A stretch of DNA of 14,211 nucleotides from Bacillota bacterium (GCA_017861495.1 JAGFXW010000034.1:1-14211); one strand, 5' to 3'; numbered from the stretch's first letter, positions 1 to 8,031 are shown. The notes: generated from the sequence alone by a model not told the origin. Numbers and translations are program-made.

Positions 1-7
1 TATTTCT

Positions 8-607
8 TTAATTTTTGCATGACGCAGTCCCTTCACCGGCTTCCCCTCCTATTTTTTCGATCATATATAATACCGGCGGCTGATTCACTTGATTCAGCAT
101 CGCATAACTGCTTGCAACATATTCTTGTTGCGAAAGTGATTGTAAAAAATGGTGAAGCGCCATACTTTCTTCTTCGCCTGACGGATAACCAGGGTAAGCA
201 ACTACGGATACCATACCGCCTAACGAAAGGCGCGGCAATAGTTTTTGCAGCGCTGATACCGTTGTCTTTGCCTGCGTAGTAATCGTTTTTGAACCACCTG
301 GCAAATAACCCAGGTTAAACATAGCGACGTCTATCTCCCTGGTTAAATGAGAAATAATCTCAACATGACTGTCTAAAATGCAGCAAACCTTAGACGTAAA
401 ACCATGAGCGGCAATTTTTTGTTTTGTTTTATCCAATGCAGCTTGTTGTATATCGAACGAAAAAACAGTTGTGGCTGCCAATGTATTTTGGGCTAAAAAC
501 AAGGTATCATGTCCATTTCCCGCCGTCGCATCCACAACACATTGAGCGCGTGACAGGGGGGCTGCCAGCATCTGATGAGCCATTTTCACCGCATTAGATA
601 ACTTCAT
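8..607 (-). CDS. mnmM: MnmM (YtqB-like) tRNA wobble-uridine methyltransferase
   Basis: This is a class I SAM-dependent methyltransferase of the YtqB/MnmM family. Characterised members methylate 5-aminomethyl-2-thiouridine at position 34 of tRNA, giving mnm5s2U. Seen in the 199-residue product: the SAM loop DATAGNGHDT (residues 26-35), the family signature NLGYLPGG (98-105), and an AYPGYPSGEEE segment (137-147). The open frame extends upstream to 673, but I chose ATG 607. Family members begin close to MKL, and a GAGG lies 8 nt ahead of this ATG. A second ATG at 613 lies only 2 nt from that GAGG. The start overlaps the end of nadK by 14 nt, suggesting translational coupling at the distal end of the dxs-tlyA-nadK run. 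Family assignment is strong. The exact tRNA substrate is taken from characterised homologues. Confidence 0.88.
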   Translation of the reverse strand: MKLSNAVKMAHQMLAAPLSRAQCVVDATAGNGHDTLFLAQNTLAATTVFSFDIQQAALDKTKQKIAAHGFTSKVCCILDSHVEIISHLTREIDVAMFNLGYLPGGSKTITTQAKTTVSALQKLLPRLSLGGMVSVVAYPGYPSGEEESMALHHFLQSLSQQEYVASSYAMLNQVNQPPVLYMIEKIGGEAGEGTASCKN

Positions 608-1478
608 AGTCATTGCCTCGCCGTAATTTCGTCCGCAGTGTTTGATAATAGCTTGATTCAGAAAAACGGACAAAACGCGCCCGGTAAGGAGATCGTTTCA
701 CCAGTACGACATCGTCCGGTAATAATTTATAGACCGTCTGTCCATCGACTGTCAACACGATGTCTTCATGCGTCGCTTGCAGTACGATTTTGATTTCTTC
801 CTTTTCCGAGACAACCAAAGACCGGGTATGGAGAGAATGCGGGCAAATCGGCGTAAGAATGATTACTTTTAAGCTTGGATTGACAATGGGTCCGCCGGCA
901 GAAAGAGAATAGCCGGTAGAGCCGGTTGAAGTCGCAACGATCAATCCATCCGCTGGATAATCCGTGGTAAATTGCCCGTCAATAAACAGTTTCATCCGGA
1001 TCATGCGGGAAAATCCGCCTTTACTCACAACCACATCGTTTAAAGCCGAAGAAAGATACATCGTATCCTTGCCCCTCACGATCATTGCGTCCAGCATCAA
1101 TCGTTCTTCAATATAATAATCGCCGTTGATAATTTTATCCAGAGCCTGGCCCAGTTGCGGCAACTCCACTTCCGTCAAAAAACCGAGCTGCCCCATATTG
1201 ACACCGCAGACAGGAATTCCAACCGGCGCGATCTCACGGGCTGTACTCAGTAACGTCCCGTCGCCGCCCAACGTCATGCCAAGAGTAATTTCTTCCTGCA
1301 TTTTTTCCCGGCTGCCGGCAAGTTCAGGGTATCCCATTTCCTGCGCCGCCGTTTCATTCATCATAATTTTAACGTTCCGCTCTTTCAAATATTGTATCAT
1401 CCAACCCAACACGGTTCCTACACTTTGCTTTTTCGTATTGGGAAAGAGACCGATCGTCAACACATCACAAACCCCCAT
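594..1478 (-). CDS. nadK: NAD kinase
   Basis: ATP-NAD kinase, cytosolic, which phosphorylates NAD to NADP. Seen: the GGDGT nucleotide-binding motif (residues 71-75), a downstream NDVVVSKG segment and the glycine-rich GSTGYSLSAGGP loop, all diagnostic. The length of 294 aa is slightly above the usual 285-290. Its ATG shares one base with the tlyA stop (TGATG), so it is probably translated by coupling. No good ribosome site precedes this ATG. NAD kinases usually begin just before the IGLFPN strand, so GTG at 1463 or TTG at 1460, both behind a GGGGG run, are real alternatives. The kinase fold is intact either way. It sits between tlyA and mnmM, a common position in Clostridia and Negativicutes. 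Confidence 0.95.
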   Translation of the reverse strand: MGVCDVLTIGLFPNTKKQSVGTVLGWMIQYLKERNVKIMMNETAAQEMGYPELAGSREKMQEEITLGMTLGGDGTLLSTAREIAPVGIPVCGVNMGQLGFLTEVELPQLGQALDKIINGDYYIEERLMLDAMIVRGKDTMYLSSALNDVVVSKGGFSRMIRMKLFIDGQFTTDYPADGLIVATSTGSTGYSLSAGGPIVNPSLKVIILTPICPHSLHTRSLVVSEKEEIKIVLQATHEDIVLTVDGQTVYKLLPDDVVLVKRSPYRARFVRFSESSYYQTLRTKLRRGNDYEVI

Positions 1479-2284
1479 CAGGCTATTAATGCCGCATGCG
1501 CTTCCTGCACAACCTGCTCCGCCGCGTCCGTTGTAATTTTGCCGGGTTCAGGAGATTTACGCAAAAGCAGCAGATATTCAATGTTACCTTCCGGTCCTTT
1601 GACCGGCGAAAAAGTCAGCCCTTGCAAAGAAAAGCCGAGCTGCTGGGCAGTATCCATGACTTTTCGGATCACTTCCCGGTGAACCTGTGGATCTTTTACT
1701 ACCCCTTTTTTACCCACCTTTTCTTTTCCCGCCTCAAACTGGGGTTTTATTAATGCTACCACGGTCCCCTGCGGCAGCAGTAATTTATATACAGTCGGTA
1801 AAACTTTATCCAAAGAGATAAACGCTACATCAATCGACACAAAGTCCAATAATTGCCCGATCTGTTCCGGTTCAACATTGCGAATGTTCGTTCTTTCCAT
1901 ATTGATGACCCGGTCATCCGTCCTGAGAGACCAGGCAAGCTGCCCATAACCGACATCAATCGCATAAACACGGGCCGCGCCGTTTTTTAAAGCGCAATCA
2001 GTAAACCCGCCTGTCGACGCGCCAATATCGGCCATTACTTTTCCCTTCAAGTCAAGGGAAAAAGCTTGTAGCGCCTTAGCCAGCTTCAGGCCGCCGCGGC
2101 TTACATAGCCTATACTGTCGCCGCAAACCCGGATTTCCGCATCTGTCGCGACCATAGTTCCCGCTTTATCAATTTTCTGTCCATCAACAATGACCAGTCC
2201 GGCCATAATTGTCGTTTTGGACCGTTCACGGCTTGGAACAAGCCCTCTATTCACCAACAAAACATCCAGTCGCTCTTTTTGCAT
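1478..2284 (-). CDS. tlyA: TlyA-family rRNA 2'-O-methyltransferase (YqxC/hemolysin A family)
   Basis: Two-domain RNA methylase. An S4 RNA-binding domain occupies about residues 4-62 (RLDVLLVNRGLVPSRE onwards) and an FtsJ-like SAM domain the rest. Seen: YVSRGGLKL (60-68), the SAM loop DIGASTGGFTD (86-96), SIDVAFISL (150-158), ALIKPQFEA (177-185) and GNIEYLLLL (233-241). Characterised TlyA proteins 2'-O-methylate cytidines in 16S and/or 23S rRNA; the sites used here cannot be read from sequence. The ATG directly abuts the dxs TAG stop (TAGATG), with GGAG 8 nt upstream inside the end of dxs. The last 25 or so residues form an alanine- and glutamate-rich tail beyond the core fold. The 'hemolysin' name common in databases should not be taken as function. 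Confidence 0.94.
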   Translation of the reverse strand: MQKERLDVLLVNRGLVPSRERSKTTIMAGLVIVDGQKIDKAGTMVATDAEIRVCGDSIGYVSRGGLKLAKALQAFSLDLKGKVMADIGASTGGFTDCALKNGAARVYAIDVGYGQLAWSLRTDDRVINMERTNIRNVEPEQIGQLLDFVSIDVAFISLDKVLPTVYKLLLPQGTVVALIKPQFEAGKEKVGKKGVVKDPQVHREVIRKVMDTAQQLGFSLQGLTFSPVKGPEGNIEYLLLLRKSPEPGKITTDAAEQVVQEAHAALIA

Positions 2285-4174
2285 CTACTTTGCTCCATGC
2301 TGATTAAAGTATTCCTTGGCAGCGGCACGAATGCCGTCAGCTGTCAATCCAAACTGAGCCAGCAAATGATCCCGGCCTCCATGTTCGATAAATTGATCCG
2401 GCAATCCCAACCGCAACAATTTTACGCCGGTTAAATTTTGCGAATTGATACATTCCAGAACGGCTGACCCAAATCCGCCTTGCAGTACATGGTCCTCTAC
2501 CGTTACAATGACTGCGCCGCTGTCAGCCAATTCACGGACCATTGCCGCATCAATCGGTTTAACAAAGCGGGCATTAACCACTCCGGCCTGGATTCCTTCT
2601 TCCGCCAACAGTTCCTTGGCTTCAAGACAAGGTTCAACCATGACGCCGGTTGCTAAAAAAATAATATCCCGGCCAGAACATAATTTTTCGCTGCGTCCTA
2701 TTTCTATAGGATGAAACGGATCACAAATCGGCACGCCCTGTCCATTACCGCGCGGATAGCGGATGGCAACCGGGCCATTATGGTAGATTGCAGTAAACAA
2801 CATATGCCGCAATTCATTTTCGTCTTTCGGCGCCATAATCGTCATATGCGGAATATGCCGCAGATAAGCATAATCGAACACACCGTGGTGGGTAGGGCCA
2901 TCTTCACCAACAATCCCTGCCCGGTCCAATAAAAAAGTAACCGGTAATTCCTGTAGACAAACATCGTGTACAACCTGGTCATAAGCGCGCTGAAAAAAAG
3001 TCGAATAAATAGCGATAACCGGTTTTTTCCCTTCTGCCGCCATCGCAGCAGCCATGGTAATCGCATGCGGTTCCGCTATCCCCACATCAAAAAAACGCTT
3101 GGGGTACCGATCAGCAAAAGTCCCCAAGCCTGTTCCCTGCGGCATAGCAGCCGTGATGGCAACAATATCTTGATCTTTTTCTGCCAATTCTACCAATGCT
3201 TTTCCGGCAACAGAAGTATAAGTCGGAGTATCACCGTGCGGAATTACTTTGCCGGATTCAATACAAAACGGTCCAATCCCATGAAATTTATCAGCGCTGC
3301 ACTCAGCAGGCGTATACCCTTTTCCCTTGCATGTAATTACGTGTACCAAAACAGGTCCCTGCATCGTTTTCGCTTTTTTCAGCACATCCAGTAACGCGGG
3401 GACATTATGTCCGTCAATCGGTCCAAGATAGGTAAAACCCAATTCTTCAAATATCATTCCCGGAATCAAAAAATATTTAAAGCTGTCTTTCATCCGTTCC
3501 GCTGTTTTGGCAACAGTCTCGCCAATAGCAGGGATACGGCGCAGCAACAATTCCATATCGCGCTTTACCCGGGAATACGTAGGATCAGTCCGGATTTTTG
3601 ATAAATAGGTAGCCATTGCGCCAACATTGCGGGCTATGGACATTTCATTATCGTTGAGGATCACAGTTAAATCATTTCCTAAATGACCTGCTTGATCCAG
3701 AGCTTCATAGGCCTGTCCACCCGTCAAAGAACCGTCCCCAATTACGGCAAGGACCTTATGTCGTTCACCGGATATATCACGGGACAATGCCATTCCAACA
3801 GCAGCGGATATGGAAGTGCTGGAGTGGCCGGTACCGAAAGCATCATGCTCACTTTCACTACGCTTGGGAAAGCCGCTCAAGCCGCCAAACTGACGGATTG
3901 TTGAAAACTGGTCCCGCCTGCCGGTTAATATTTTATGAACATACGCCTGATGGCCCACGTCCCAAATAATTTTATCGCGAGGACTGTCAAATACAGCATG
4001 TATCGCAATGGTTAATTCAACCACTCCTAGATTAGGCGCAAGATGCCCTCCGTTGTTGGCAACCGTATTAATAAGCAGATCACGAATTTCTTCAGCCAAC
4101 CGTTCCATTTGCAGCACAGAAAAATTTTTCAAATCTTGTGGCCGGTTAACCGTAGAAAGCAGGTTGTGTAACAT
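2285..4174 (-). CDS. dxs: 1-deoxy-D-xylulose-5-phosphate synthase
   Basis: Thiamine-diphosphate enzyme that condenses pyruvate and glyceraldehyde 3-phosphate, the first step of the MEP isoprenoid pathway. Seen in the 629-residue product: the ThDP/Mg site GDGSLTGG (147-153) with the ND of VILNDNEMS (174-175), GIAEPH with the expected catalytic Glu368, and DRAGIVGEDGPTHHG (417-431). A transketolase C-terminal domain follows. The open frame extends to 4258, but ATG 4174 has a good AGAGGGG ribosome site 6 nt upstream, and the product then starts like other Dxs proteins. The extra 28 residues would be encoded across the promoter. Unlike its neighbours it is preceded by a 99-nt gap with its own extended -10 promoter, so it can probably be transcribed apart from ispA. 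Confidence 0.97.
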   Translation of the reverse strand: MLHNLLSTVNRPQDLKNFSVLQMERLAEEIRDLLINTVANNGGHLAPNLGVVELTIAIHAVFDSPRDKIIWDVGHQAYVHKILTGRRDQFSTIRQFGGLSGFPKRSESEHDAFGTGHSSTSISAAVGMALSRDISGERHKVLAVIGDGSLTGGQAYEALDQAGHLGNDLTVILNDNEMSIARNVGAMATYLSKIRTDPTYSRVKRDMELLLRRIPAIGETVAKTAERMKDSFKYFLIPGMIFEELGFTYLGPIDGHNVPALLDVLKKAKTMQGPVLVHVITCKGKGYTPAECSADKFHGIGPFCIESGKVIPHGDTPTYTSVAGKALVELAEKDQDIVAITAAMPQGTGLGTFADRYPKRFFDVGIAEPHAITMAAAMAAEGKKPVIAIYSTFFQRAYDQVVHDVCLQELPVTFLLDRAGIVGEDGPTHHGVFDYAYLRHIPHMTIMAPKDENELRHMLFTAIYHNGPVAIRYPRGNGQGVPICDPFHPIEIGRSEKLCSGRDIIFLATGVMVEPCLEAKELLAEEGIQAGVVNARFVKPIDAAMVRELADSGAVIVTVEDHVLQGGFGSAVLECINSQNLTGVKLLRLGLPDQFIEHGGRDHLLAQFGLTADGIRAAAKEYFNQHGAK

Positions 4175-4220
4175 GTGTTCCCCTCTTTCAATAATCAAAA
4201 CAATATGAATACCATGTATT

Positions 4221-4229
4221 AGTATACCA
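4221..4229 (-). promoter_or_regulatory. Extended -10 promoter for dxs
   Basis: On the minus strand TGG-TATACT forms an extended -10 element with five of six consensus bases (TATACT). I see no recognisable TTGACA at 16-18 nt upstream, as expected for an extended -10 promoter. The predicted start near 4214 gives a leader of about 40 nt ending in the AGAGGGG ribosome site of dxs. Confidence 0.6.
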
Positions 4230-4231
4230 TA

Positions 4232-4261
4232 TTTTTGCATACTTGATGAGTATCGCAAAAA
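4232..4261. repeat. Inverted repeat over the dxs -35 region, candidate operator
   Basis: TTTTTGCATACT (4232-4243) faces AGTAT-C-GCAAAAA (4249-4261) across a TGATG loop. The arms match over 12 bp with one bulged C at 4254. There is no T-tract outside the stem on either strand, so it is a poor intrinsic terminator. It begins 3 bp upstream of the extended -10 element. That placement suggests a repressor or activator site, which is inference. Confidence 0.45.
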
Positions 4262-4273
4262 AACCGGATAAAA

Positions 4274-5152
4274 TTAATGGTCCCGAACAATCAATTGTTT
4301 CACTAATCCCCGTAAAACATCCGCTTCCGGTCCAAAAATGATCAATGCGGAAAGAGCCGCCTCAATCGCTTCCCGCGCCATATCGCGGGCTTGTTCCAAT
4401 GAGTACAGGCTAACGTACGTAGCCTTTTGATTTTTTTCGTCGCTGCCAACAGGCTTGCCGATGGCTTCCTGGGTACCGATAACATCCAAAATATCATCAG
4501 TAATTTGAAACGCCAGGCCAAACTGTTCGGAATAACGGGTCAATGCAGCCAATTGGGAGGGAGTAGCTTCGGCAAGAATAGCCCCGCAACGAACTGCGCT
4601 CCGAAACAAGGCGCCCGTTTTTGCCTGATGCATAAAACGCAGCGTATCCGGTTCAATCATTTGTCCTTCCGAAATTAAGTCTAAAGCCTGCCCGCCAACC
4701 ATGCCATACGCGCCAATTGCGGTAGTGATTTCTTGCGCAACCGCTAATAAGGTTTCCGCTTCAACACCAGGCTGTTCAAGAATGGTTTGAAACGCTTCCG
4801 TCAACAGGGCGTCACCCGCTAAAACGGCCATTCCTTCACCGTATACCTTGTGGTTCGTTAATTTTCCCCGCCGGTAATCATCATCATCCATTGCCGGCAA
4901 GTCATCATGGACCAAAGAATACGTATGAATCATCTCCAAACCGGAAGCGACATGCAAAAATTGTTTGCCGTCTGCGCCAACTGCTTCAGCCGATGCCATC
5001 AACAGTATCGGCCGCAAGCGCTTTCCGCCGGCAAAAAGGCTGTAGCGCATTGCCTCAAAGATTACAGGCGGCCGAACGCCTTTATCGGGAACAAGCTTGT
5101 TCATCATCTCTTCCACAAGAATGGCTCTCGATTTTAAATACTCCTTAAGCAT
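4274..5152 (-). CDS. ispA: Polyprenyl (farnesyl-type) diphosphate synthase
   Basis: Trans-isoprenyl diphosphate synthase that joins IPP with allylic diphosphates downstream of Dxs. Seen in the 292-residue product: GGKRLRP (42-48), the first aspartate-rich motif DDLPAMDDDD (83-92) followed by RRG, KTG (178-180), and the second aspartate-rich motif GLAFQITDDILD (212-223). The DDxxxxD spacing with Pro-Ala inserted, and the bulky TYS ahead of it, are typical of bacterial farnesyl diphosphate synthases. A geranylgeranyl product cannot be excluded. ATG 5152 is preferred to ATG 5161 because AAAAGGGG lies 9 nt ahead of it but directly touches 5161. It overlaps xseB by 8 nt. The xseB-ispA-dxs order is widely conserved in Bacillota. 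Confidence 0.94.
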   Translation of the reverse strand: MLKEYLKSRAILVEEMMNKLVPDKGVRPPVIFEAMRYSLFAGGKRLRPILLMASAEAVGADGKQFLHVASGLEMIHTYSLVHDDLPAMDDDDYRRGKLTNHKVYGEGMAVLAGDALLTEAFQTILEQPGVEAETLLAVAQEITTAIGAYGMVGGQALDLISEGQMIEPDTLRFMHQAKTGALFRSAVRCGAILAEATPSQLAALTRYSEQFGLAFQITDDILDVIGTQEAIGKPVGSDEKNQKATYVSLYSLEQARDMAREAIEAALSALIIFGPEADVLRGLVKQLIVRDH

Positions 5153-5414
5153 CCTCCGCATCCCCTTTTAGAACCAGTTTTTTTTCTGTCAAAACTCCTT
5201 GTTCTTCCTGAATCATTTTGTCTATGACTTTCTCTGCATCACTTAATTTCGTCAAACATATACCTGACAAACGTATCCCTTCTGAAAAAGAAGTCAAGGC
5301 CTCCTCTAACGGAAGTTCTCCGGCCTCCATTTGATTAACAATAATTTCCAACTGATGCAGCGCTTCTTCAAAATTCAATTCTTTCTGCTTGATTTCAGTT
5401 TTACTTTTTGCCAT
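5145..5414 (-). CDS. xseB: Exodeoxyribonuclease VII small subunit
   Basis: Small subunit of exonuclease VII, which binds the large subunit XseA in the cytosol to degrade single-stranded DNA. The 89-residue protein is helical and shows the family core LNFEEALHQLEIIVNQMEAG followed by LPLEEALTSFSEGIRL, so the heptad-like pattern and the conserved E-x-G-x-LPLEE turn are both present. The C-terminal tail (EDA end) is variable in the family. A ribosome site AAAGGTG lies 6 nt before the ATG and inside the end of xseA; the two genes overlap by 14 nt, which fits coupled synthesis of the subunits. The length is normal for XseB (70-90 aa). Confidence 0.95.
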   Translation of the reverse strand: MAKSKTEIKQKELNFEEALHQLEIIVNQMEAGELPLEEALTSFSEGIRLSGICLTKLSDAEKVIDKMIQEEQGVLTEKKLVLKGDAEDA

Positions 5415-6618
5415 CTATTTCACCTTTTTCCACTGTAGTCACGCTAACGCCCAACATCCCGCGACGTAAAACCACTTCTAAATTCTGGCCCGGAAAAATA
5501 TGTTCCGCTGATTGTAACACCTGTCCGTCAGGCAAGCGGGTAATGCTGTAACCGCGTGATAAAACTGCCAACGGACTCAGCATATCGAGCTTACCAGACA
5601 ATACCTGCAACCGGTTCTGCTTTGCCGTATGGATGCGCTGCATCGACCGGATTAACCGCTGACCAAACATGTCCACTGTTTGCTGCCTGGAAACCAGCAA
5701 GTCCTGCGGATTGGTAAAAACTCTTCTGTTAATCAACCTTGTCACATGCATAACCGCATTACGCAGTAACGCACGAATATTCGTTGTCAAACCGGCTCGC
5801 AGCATCATCACCCGCTGACGCAAAACAGCGGTATCCGGCACGACGATTTCAGCGGCCTGAGATGGAGTAGCCGCTCTATAATCGGCAGCAAAATCGGCAA
5901 GCGTATAATCGGTTTCATGTCCGACAGCGGATACAATAGGAATTTCCGATGCAGCAATCGCCCGTACCACTTTTTCATCATTGAAAGCCCAAAGCTCTTC
6001 GATGGACCCGCCGCCCCGGCCAATAATCAGCACATCTACTGATCTGAGGCGGTTAAAAACTTCAATCGCATGCGCAATTTGCATGGGCGCTTCAGTCCCT
6101 TGGACTTGCACTGGATATAGAGTCAAGGCAATATTCGGATTGCGTCGTTTGGAAACAGTGATGATATCCCGTAAAACAGCACCGGTAAGCGAAGTAACAA
6201 TACCAACTGATCTTGGAAAAAAAGGCAGCCCTTTTTTTCTCCGTTCATCGAATAATCCTTCTTCTGTCAACTTCTTTTTTAGTTGTTCAAAAGCAAGGCT
6301 CAATTCTCCGATCCCTTCCGGCATCAGTTGATCAACATAGAGCTGATATTGGCCATCCCGTTCGAAAACGGTGACACGACCGCCAGCCACCACTTTCAAT
6401 CCATCATACGGTGCAAATTTTAAATATTGAGCCCGCCCCTTAAACATAACCGCCCGTATAGTGCTTCCCTGGTCTTTCAGCGTAAAATAACAGTGTCCGG
6501 AATAATGGCGTTTGAAGTTAGAAATTTCACCCCTCACATAAATTAGCCCTAGCAAGGAATCTGTCTCGAACATTTTTTTGATATACCGGGTTAATTCAGT
6601 AACACTAATAATCTGCAT
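5401..6618 (-). CDS. xseA: Exodeoxyribonuclease VII large subunit
   Basis: Catalytic large subunit of exonuclease VII. The 405-residue product has an N-terminal OB-fold (roughly residues 1-100, with VRGEISNFKRHYSGHCYFTL), then the catalytic core with FFPRSVGIVTSLTGAVLRDI, GRGGGSIEELWAFNDE, and PIVSAVGHETDYTLADFAAD-YRAATPSQAAE. A coiled-coil region and a short C-terminal segment (LSRGYSITRLPDGQ) follow. The open frame extends to 6714, but ATG 6618 carries AAGGTGA 6 nt upstream and starts at the usual MQIISVTEL. A terminator lies between this gene and nusB, and a TATAAT box sits 26 nt upstream of the start. The xseAB group is therefore probably not simply read through from nusB. Confidence 0.96.
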   Translation of the reverse strand: MQIISVTELTRYIKKMFETDSLLGLIYVRGEISNFKRHYSGHCYFTLKDQGSTIRAVMFKGRAQYLKFAPYDGLKVVAGGRVTVFERDGQYQLYVDQLMPEGIGELSLAFEQLKKKLTEEGLFDERRKKGLPFFPRSVGIVTSLTGAVLRDIITVSKRRNPNIALTLYPVQVQGTEAPMQIAHAIEVFNRLRSVDVLIIGRGGGSIEELWAFNDEKVVRAIAASEIPIVSAVGHETDYTLADFAADYRAATPSQAAEIVVPDTAVLRQRVMMLRAGLTTNIRALLRNAVMHVTRLINRRVFTNPQDLLVSRQQTVDMFGQRLIRSMQRIHTAKQNRLQVLSGKLDMLSPLAVLSRGYSITRLPDGQVLQSAEHIFPGQNLEVVLRRGMLGVSVTTVEKGEIDGKK

Positions 6619-6643
6619 CTCAATCACCTTCAACAGGTTGCTT

Positions 6644-6649
6644 ATTATA
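6644..6649 (-). promoter_or_regulatory. Possible -10 box for xseA
   Basis: The minus strand has a perfect TATAAT 26 nt upstream of the chosen xseA ATG, just downstream of the nusB terminator. I cannot find a convincing -35 hexamer at 16-18 nt, nor a TGn extension. The call rests on the -10 match and on the need for a promoter after a terminator. Confidence 0.35.
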
Positions 6650-6724
6650 AATCTTATCGGAAATTCCAGCTTGCGCCGAACCTTATCAACGATGGCGCGG
6701 AACGCTGGCTGCACTTAGGTTTAG

Positions 6725-6752
6725 AAAAAAGACCTGGCCAACGCCAAGTCTC
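6725..6752 (-). terminator. Intrinsic terminator after nusB
   Basis: On the minus strand the RNA folds as AGAC-U-UGGC, loop GUUG, GCCA-G-GUCU. This is a 9-bp stem including one U-G pair, followed at once by a run of U residues (6725-6730). It lies 60 nt past the nusB stop codon and closes the asp23-amaP-DUF2273-nusB unit. Confidence 0.85.
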
Positions 6753-6812
6753 CACTACACGCAAGAAAGAGACAGGAATCCGAAACTATCACAATACGCA
6801 GTCGAGGTTTCC

Positions 6813-7223
6813 CTATTTTCGCGTCTTTTTGACCAGCGAACCCAAAATTCCGTTAATGAAACGTCCTGTCTCCGCCGACCCGAAGAGTTTGGCCAATTCC
6901 ACAGCTTCATTAATGATTACGTTGGGGGCCAGCGTTTCTTCAGCAAACCGCATTTCAAATATCGCCATACGGGTGATATTACGATCTACCCCGGCCATCC
7001 GGTCTAATTTCCAGCCAATCGCGGCTTCCGATATAATCTCATCGATTTCCGCCAAATGATCGCGCGTTCCCTTAACCAGTAACTCGGCATACTCTTTGGC
7101 ACTTTTGGATACCGTTACATTTTCTGCAAATACGGCTTGCATTGCGGCATCCTGTTCCATTTGATTAAAATCCAATTGGAATAACGTTTGCAATGCCATC
7201 TCTCTGGCTTTTCTTCGACTCAT
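6813..7223 (-). CDS. nusB: Transcription antitermination factor NusB
   Basis: NusB forms a heterodimer with ribosomal protein S10 on boxA RNA and supports rRNA antitermination. The 136-residue, all-helical product starts with SRRKAREMALQTLFQLDF and ends with the conserved NVIINEAVELAKLFGS and FINGILGSLVKK blocks, all hallmarks of the family. The ATG has AGAGGG 5-6 nt upstream. It is the last gene of the unit that begins with asp23 and is followed by a strong intrinsic terminator. Length is typical (130-150 aa). No missing key residues are apparent. Confidence 0.97.
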   Translation of the reverse strand: MSRRKAREMALQTLFQLDFNQMEQDAAMQAVFAENVTVSKSAKEYAELLVKGTRDHLAEIDEIISEAAIGWKLDRMAGVDRNITRMAIFEMRFAEETLAPNVIINEAVELAKLFGSAETGRFINGILGSLVKKTRK

Positions 7224-7240
7224 CGTTTCCCTCTCTTTTC

Positions 7241-7468
7241 CTACCGGTGGTATCCTGGCGGCAATAACCGGTCCAGGATATCCATAAGATCTTCTTTTTC
7301 ATCAATTTTTTTACCAATAATACAACCTGCAGCAACACATAATAACACAAACAGCGTGCGAAAAAAGCCAAAGGTAAGAATAAACACGCCAATCAGTAAG
7401 CCTGCGATTGCTCCTATAATTTTACCGGAGTGTTGATCCCAAATTTCCCGCCATAAATTAGCATCCAC
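7241..7468 (-). CDS. DUF2273 small membrane protein
   Basis: 75-residue integral membrane protein of the DUF2273 family, which is usually encoded next to Asp23 and AmaP. Seen: a short amphipathic start (DANLWREIWDQHSGK), two hydrophobic helices at about residues 16-34 and 38-52 joined by a tight turn, then a charged tail with KKIDEKEDLMDILDRLLPPG. Its exact role is unknown; context suggests a partner of the Asp23-AmaP membrane complex. The start is GTG at 7468, with AAGGAG about 7 nt upstream. An ATG at 7470 is out of frame and should not be used. It ends 17 nt before nusB. Confidence 0.88.
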   Translation of the reverse strand: MDANLWREIWDQHSGKIIGAIAGLLIGVFILTFGFFRTLFVLLCVAAGCIIGKKIDEKEDLMDILDRLLPPGYHR

Positions 7469-7479
7469 ATTACCACTCC

Positions 7480-8019
7480 TTATTCGACGCGTTGCCGGGC
7501 TTTAAATTCGTTAGATATATTTTCAACCACGATTTTGACGTCAGCCAAGTCAACGCCCACTGTATTTTTGATGTACTTGTGAACTGCATCCTGCATTTCA
7601 GCTGTAATCGACGGAATATTGCCGTCTAAACTGACAACCGCTTTTATCCCAACCTTCAATCCATGATCGCTTTGCGCTACTTTGACATCGACCCCGCGTA
7701 CCCCACGAATATGGCGGGCCGTCTTTTCCACCAAATTTTCTATAGCCCGTAACGAAACCTGGACATCCCCCATTTCCGTATGGTGGATAAGCATACTCTT
7801 CACTCGTTTAGAGCGCACCCCAGCCAATAACAAGCGAATACTGACCAAAAAGAATACGGCGCCAACCAAACTTGCTTCCCATTGCCCATACATATAGGAT
7901 ATCCAGGTCCAGACAAGTTCAAGCGGGATTAACCGCAATGCCAATAATATTACGCCTAACGAAATAAAGGCCAAGAAGAACGTATAAATAGATAAAATAA
8001 TTCGGTCAAAAATGCCCAT
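7480..8019 (-). CDS. amaP: AmaP, membrane anchor for alkaline shock protein Asp23
   Basis: AmaP-type protein of 179 aa. Two transmembrane helices fill about residues 8-31 and 47-67 and form a hairpin. A cytosolic domain of about 110 residues follows and resembles the Asp23/Gls24 fold (VSLRAIENLVEKTARHIRGVRGVDVKVAQ and a KIVVENI strand near the C-terminus). In Staphylococcus aureus, AmaP anchors Asp23 to the membrane and the pair affects cell-envelope stress gene expression; the same role here is inferred. AAAGGAG lies 6 nt before the ATG. It is 12 nt downstream of the Asp23-like gene and 11 nt upstream of DUF2273, a conserved trio. Confidence 0.9.
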   Translation of the reverse strand: MGIFDRIILSIYTFFLAFISLGVILLALRLIPLELVWTWISYMYGQWEASLVGAVFFLVSIRLLLAGVRSKRVKSMLIHHTEMGDVQVSLRAIENLVEKTARHIRGVRGVDVKVAQSDHGLKVGIKAVVSLDGNIPSITAEMQDAVHKYIKNTVGVDLADVKIVVENISNEFKARQRVE

Positions 8020-8031
8020 AATTACTCCTTT

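Noticed and set aside
2966..3394. Plus-strand open frames, this one and many others opposite dxs, pepP, trhP and nadK.
   Set aside because: They are antisense to clearly conserved genes, lack recognisable motifs and have atypical composition. They are best explained as shadows.
4175..4258. N-terminal extension of 28 residues on dxs.
   Set aside because: It covers the extended -10 promoter and the palindrome, while ATG 4174 has a good ribosome site and the expected Dxs N-terminus.
6619..6714. N-terminal extension of 32 residues on xseA.
   Set aside because: ATG 6618 has a well-placed AAGGTGA and matches the family N-terminus. The extension spans a TATAAT box just after a terminator.
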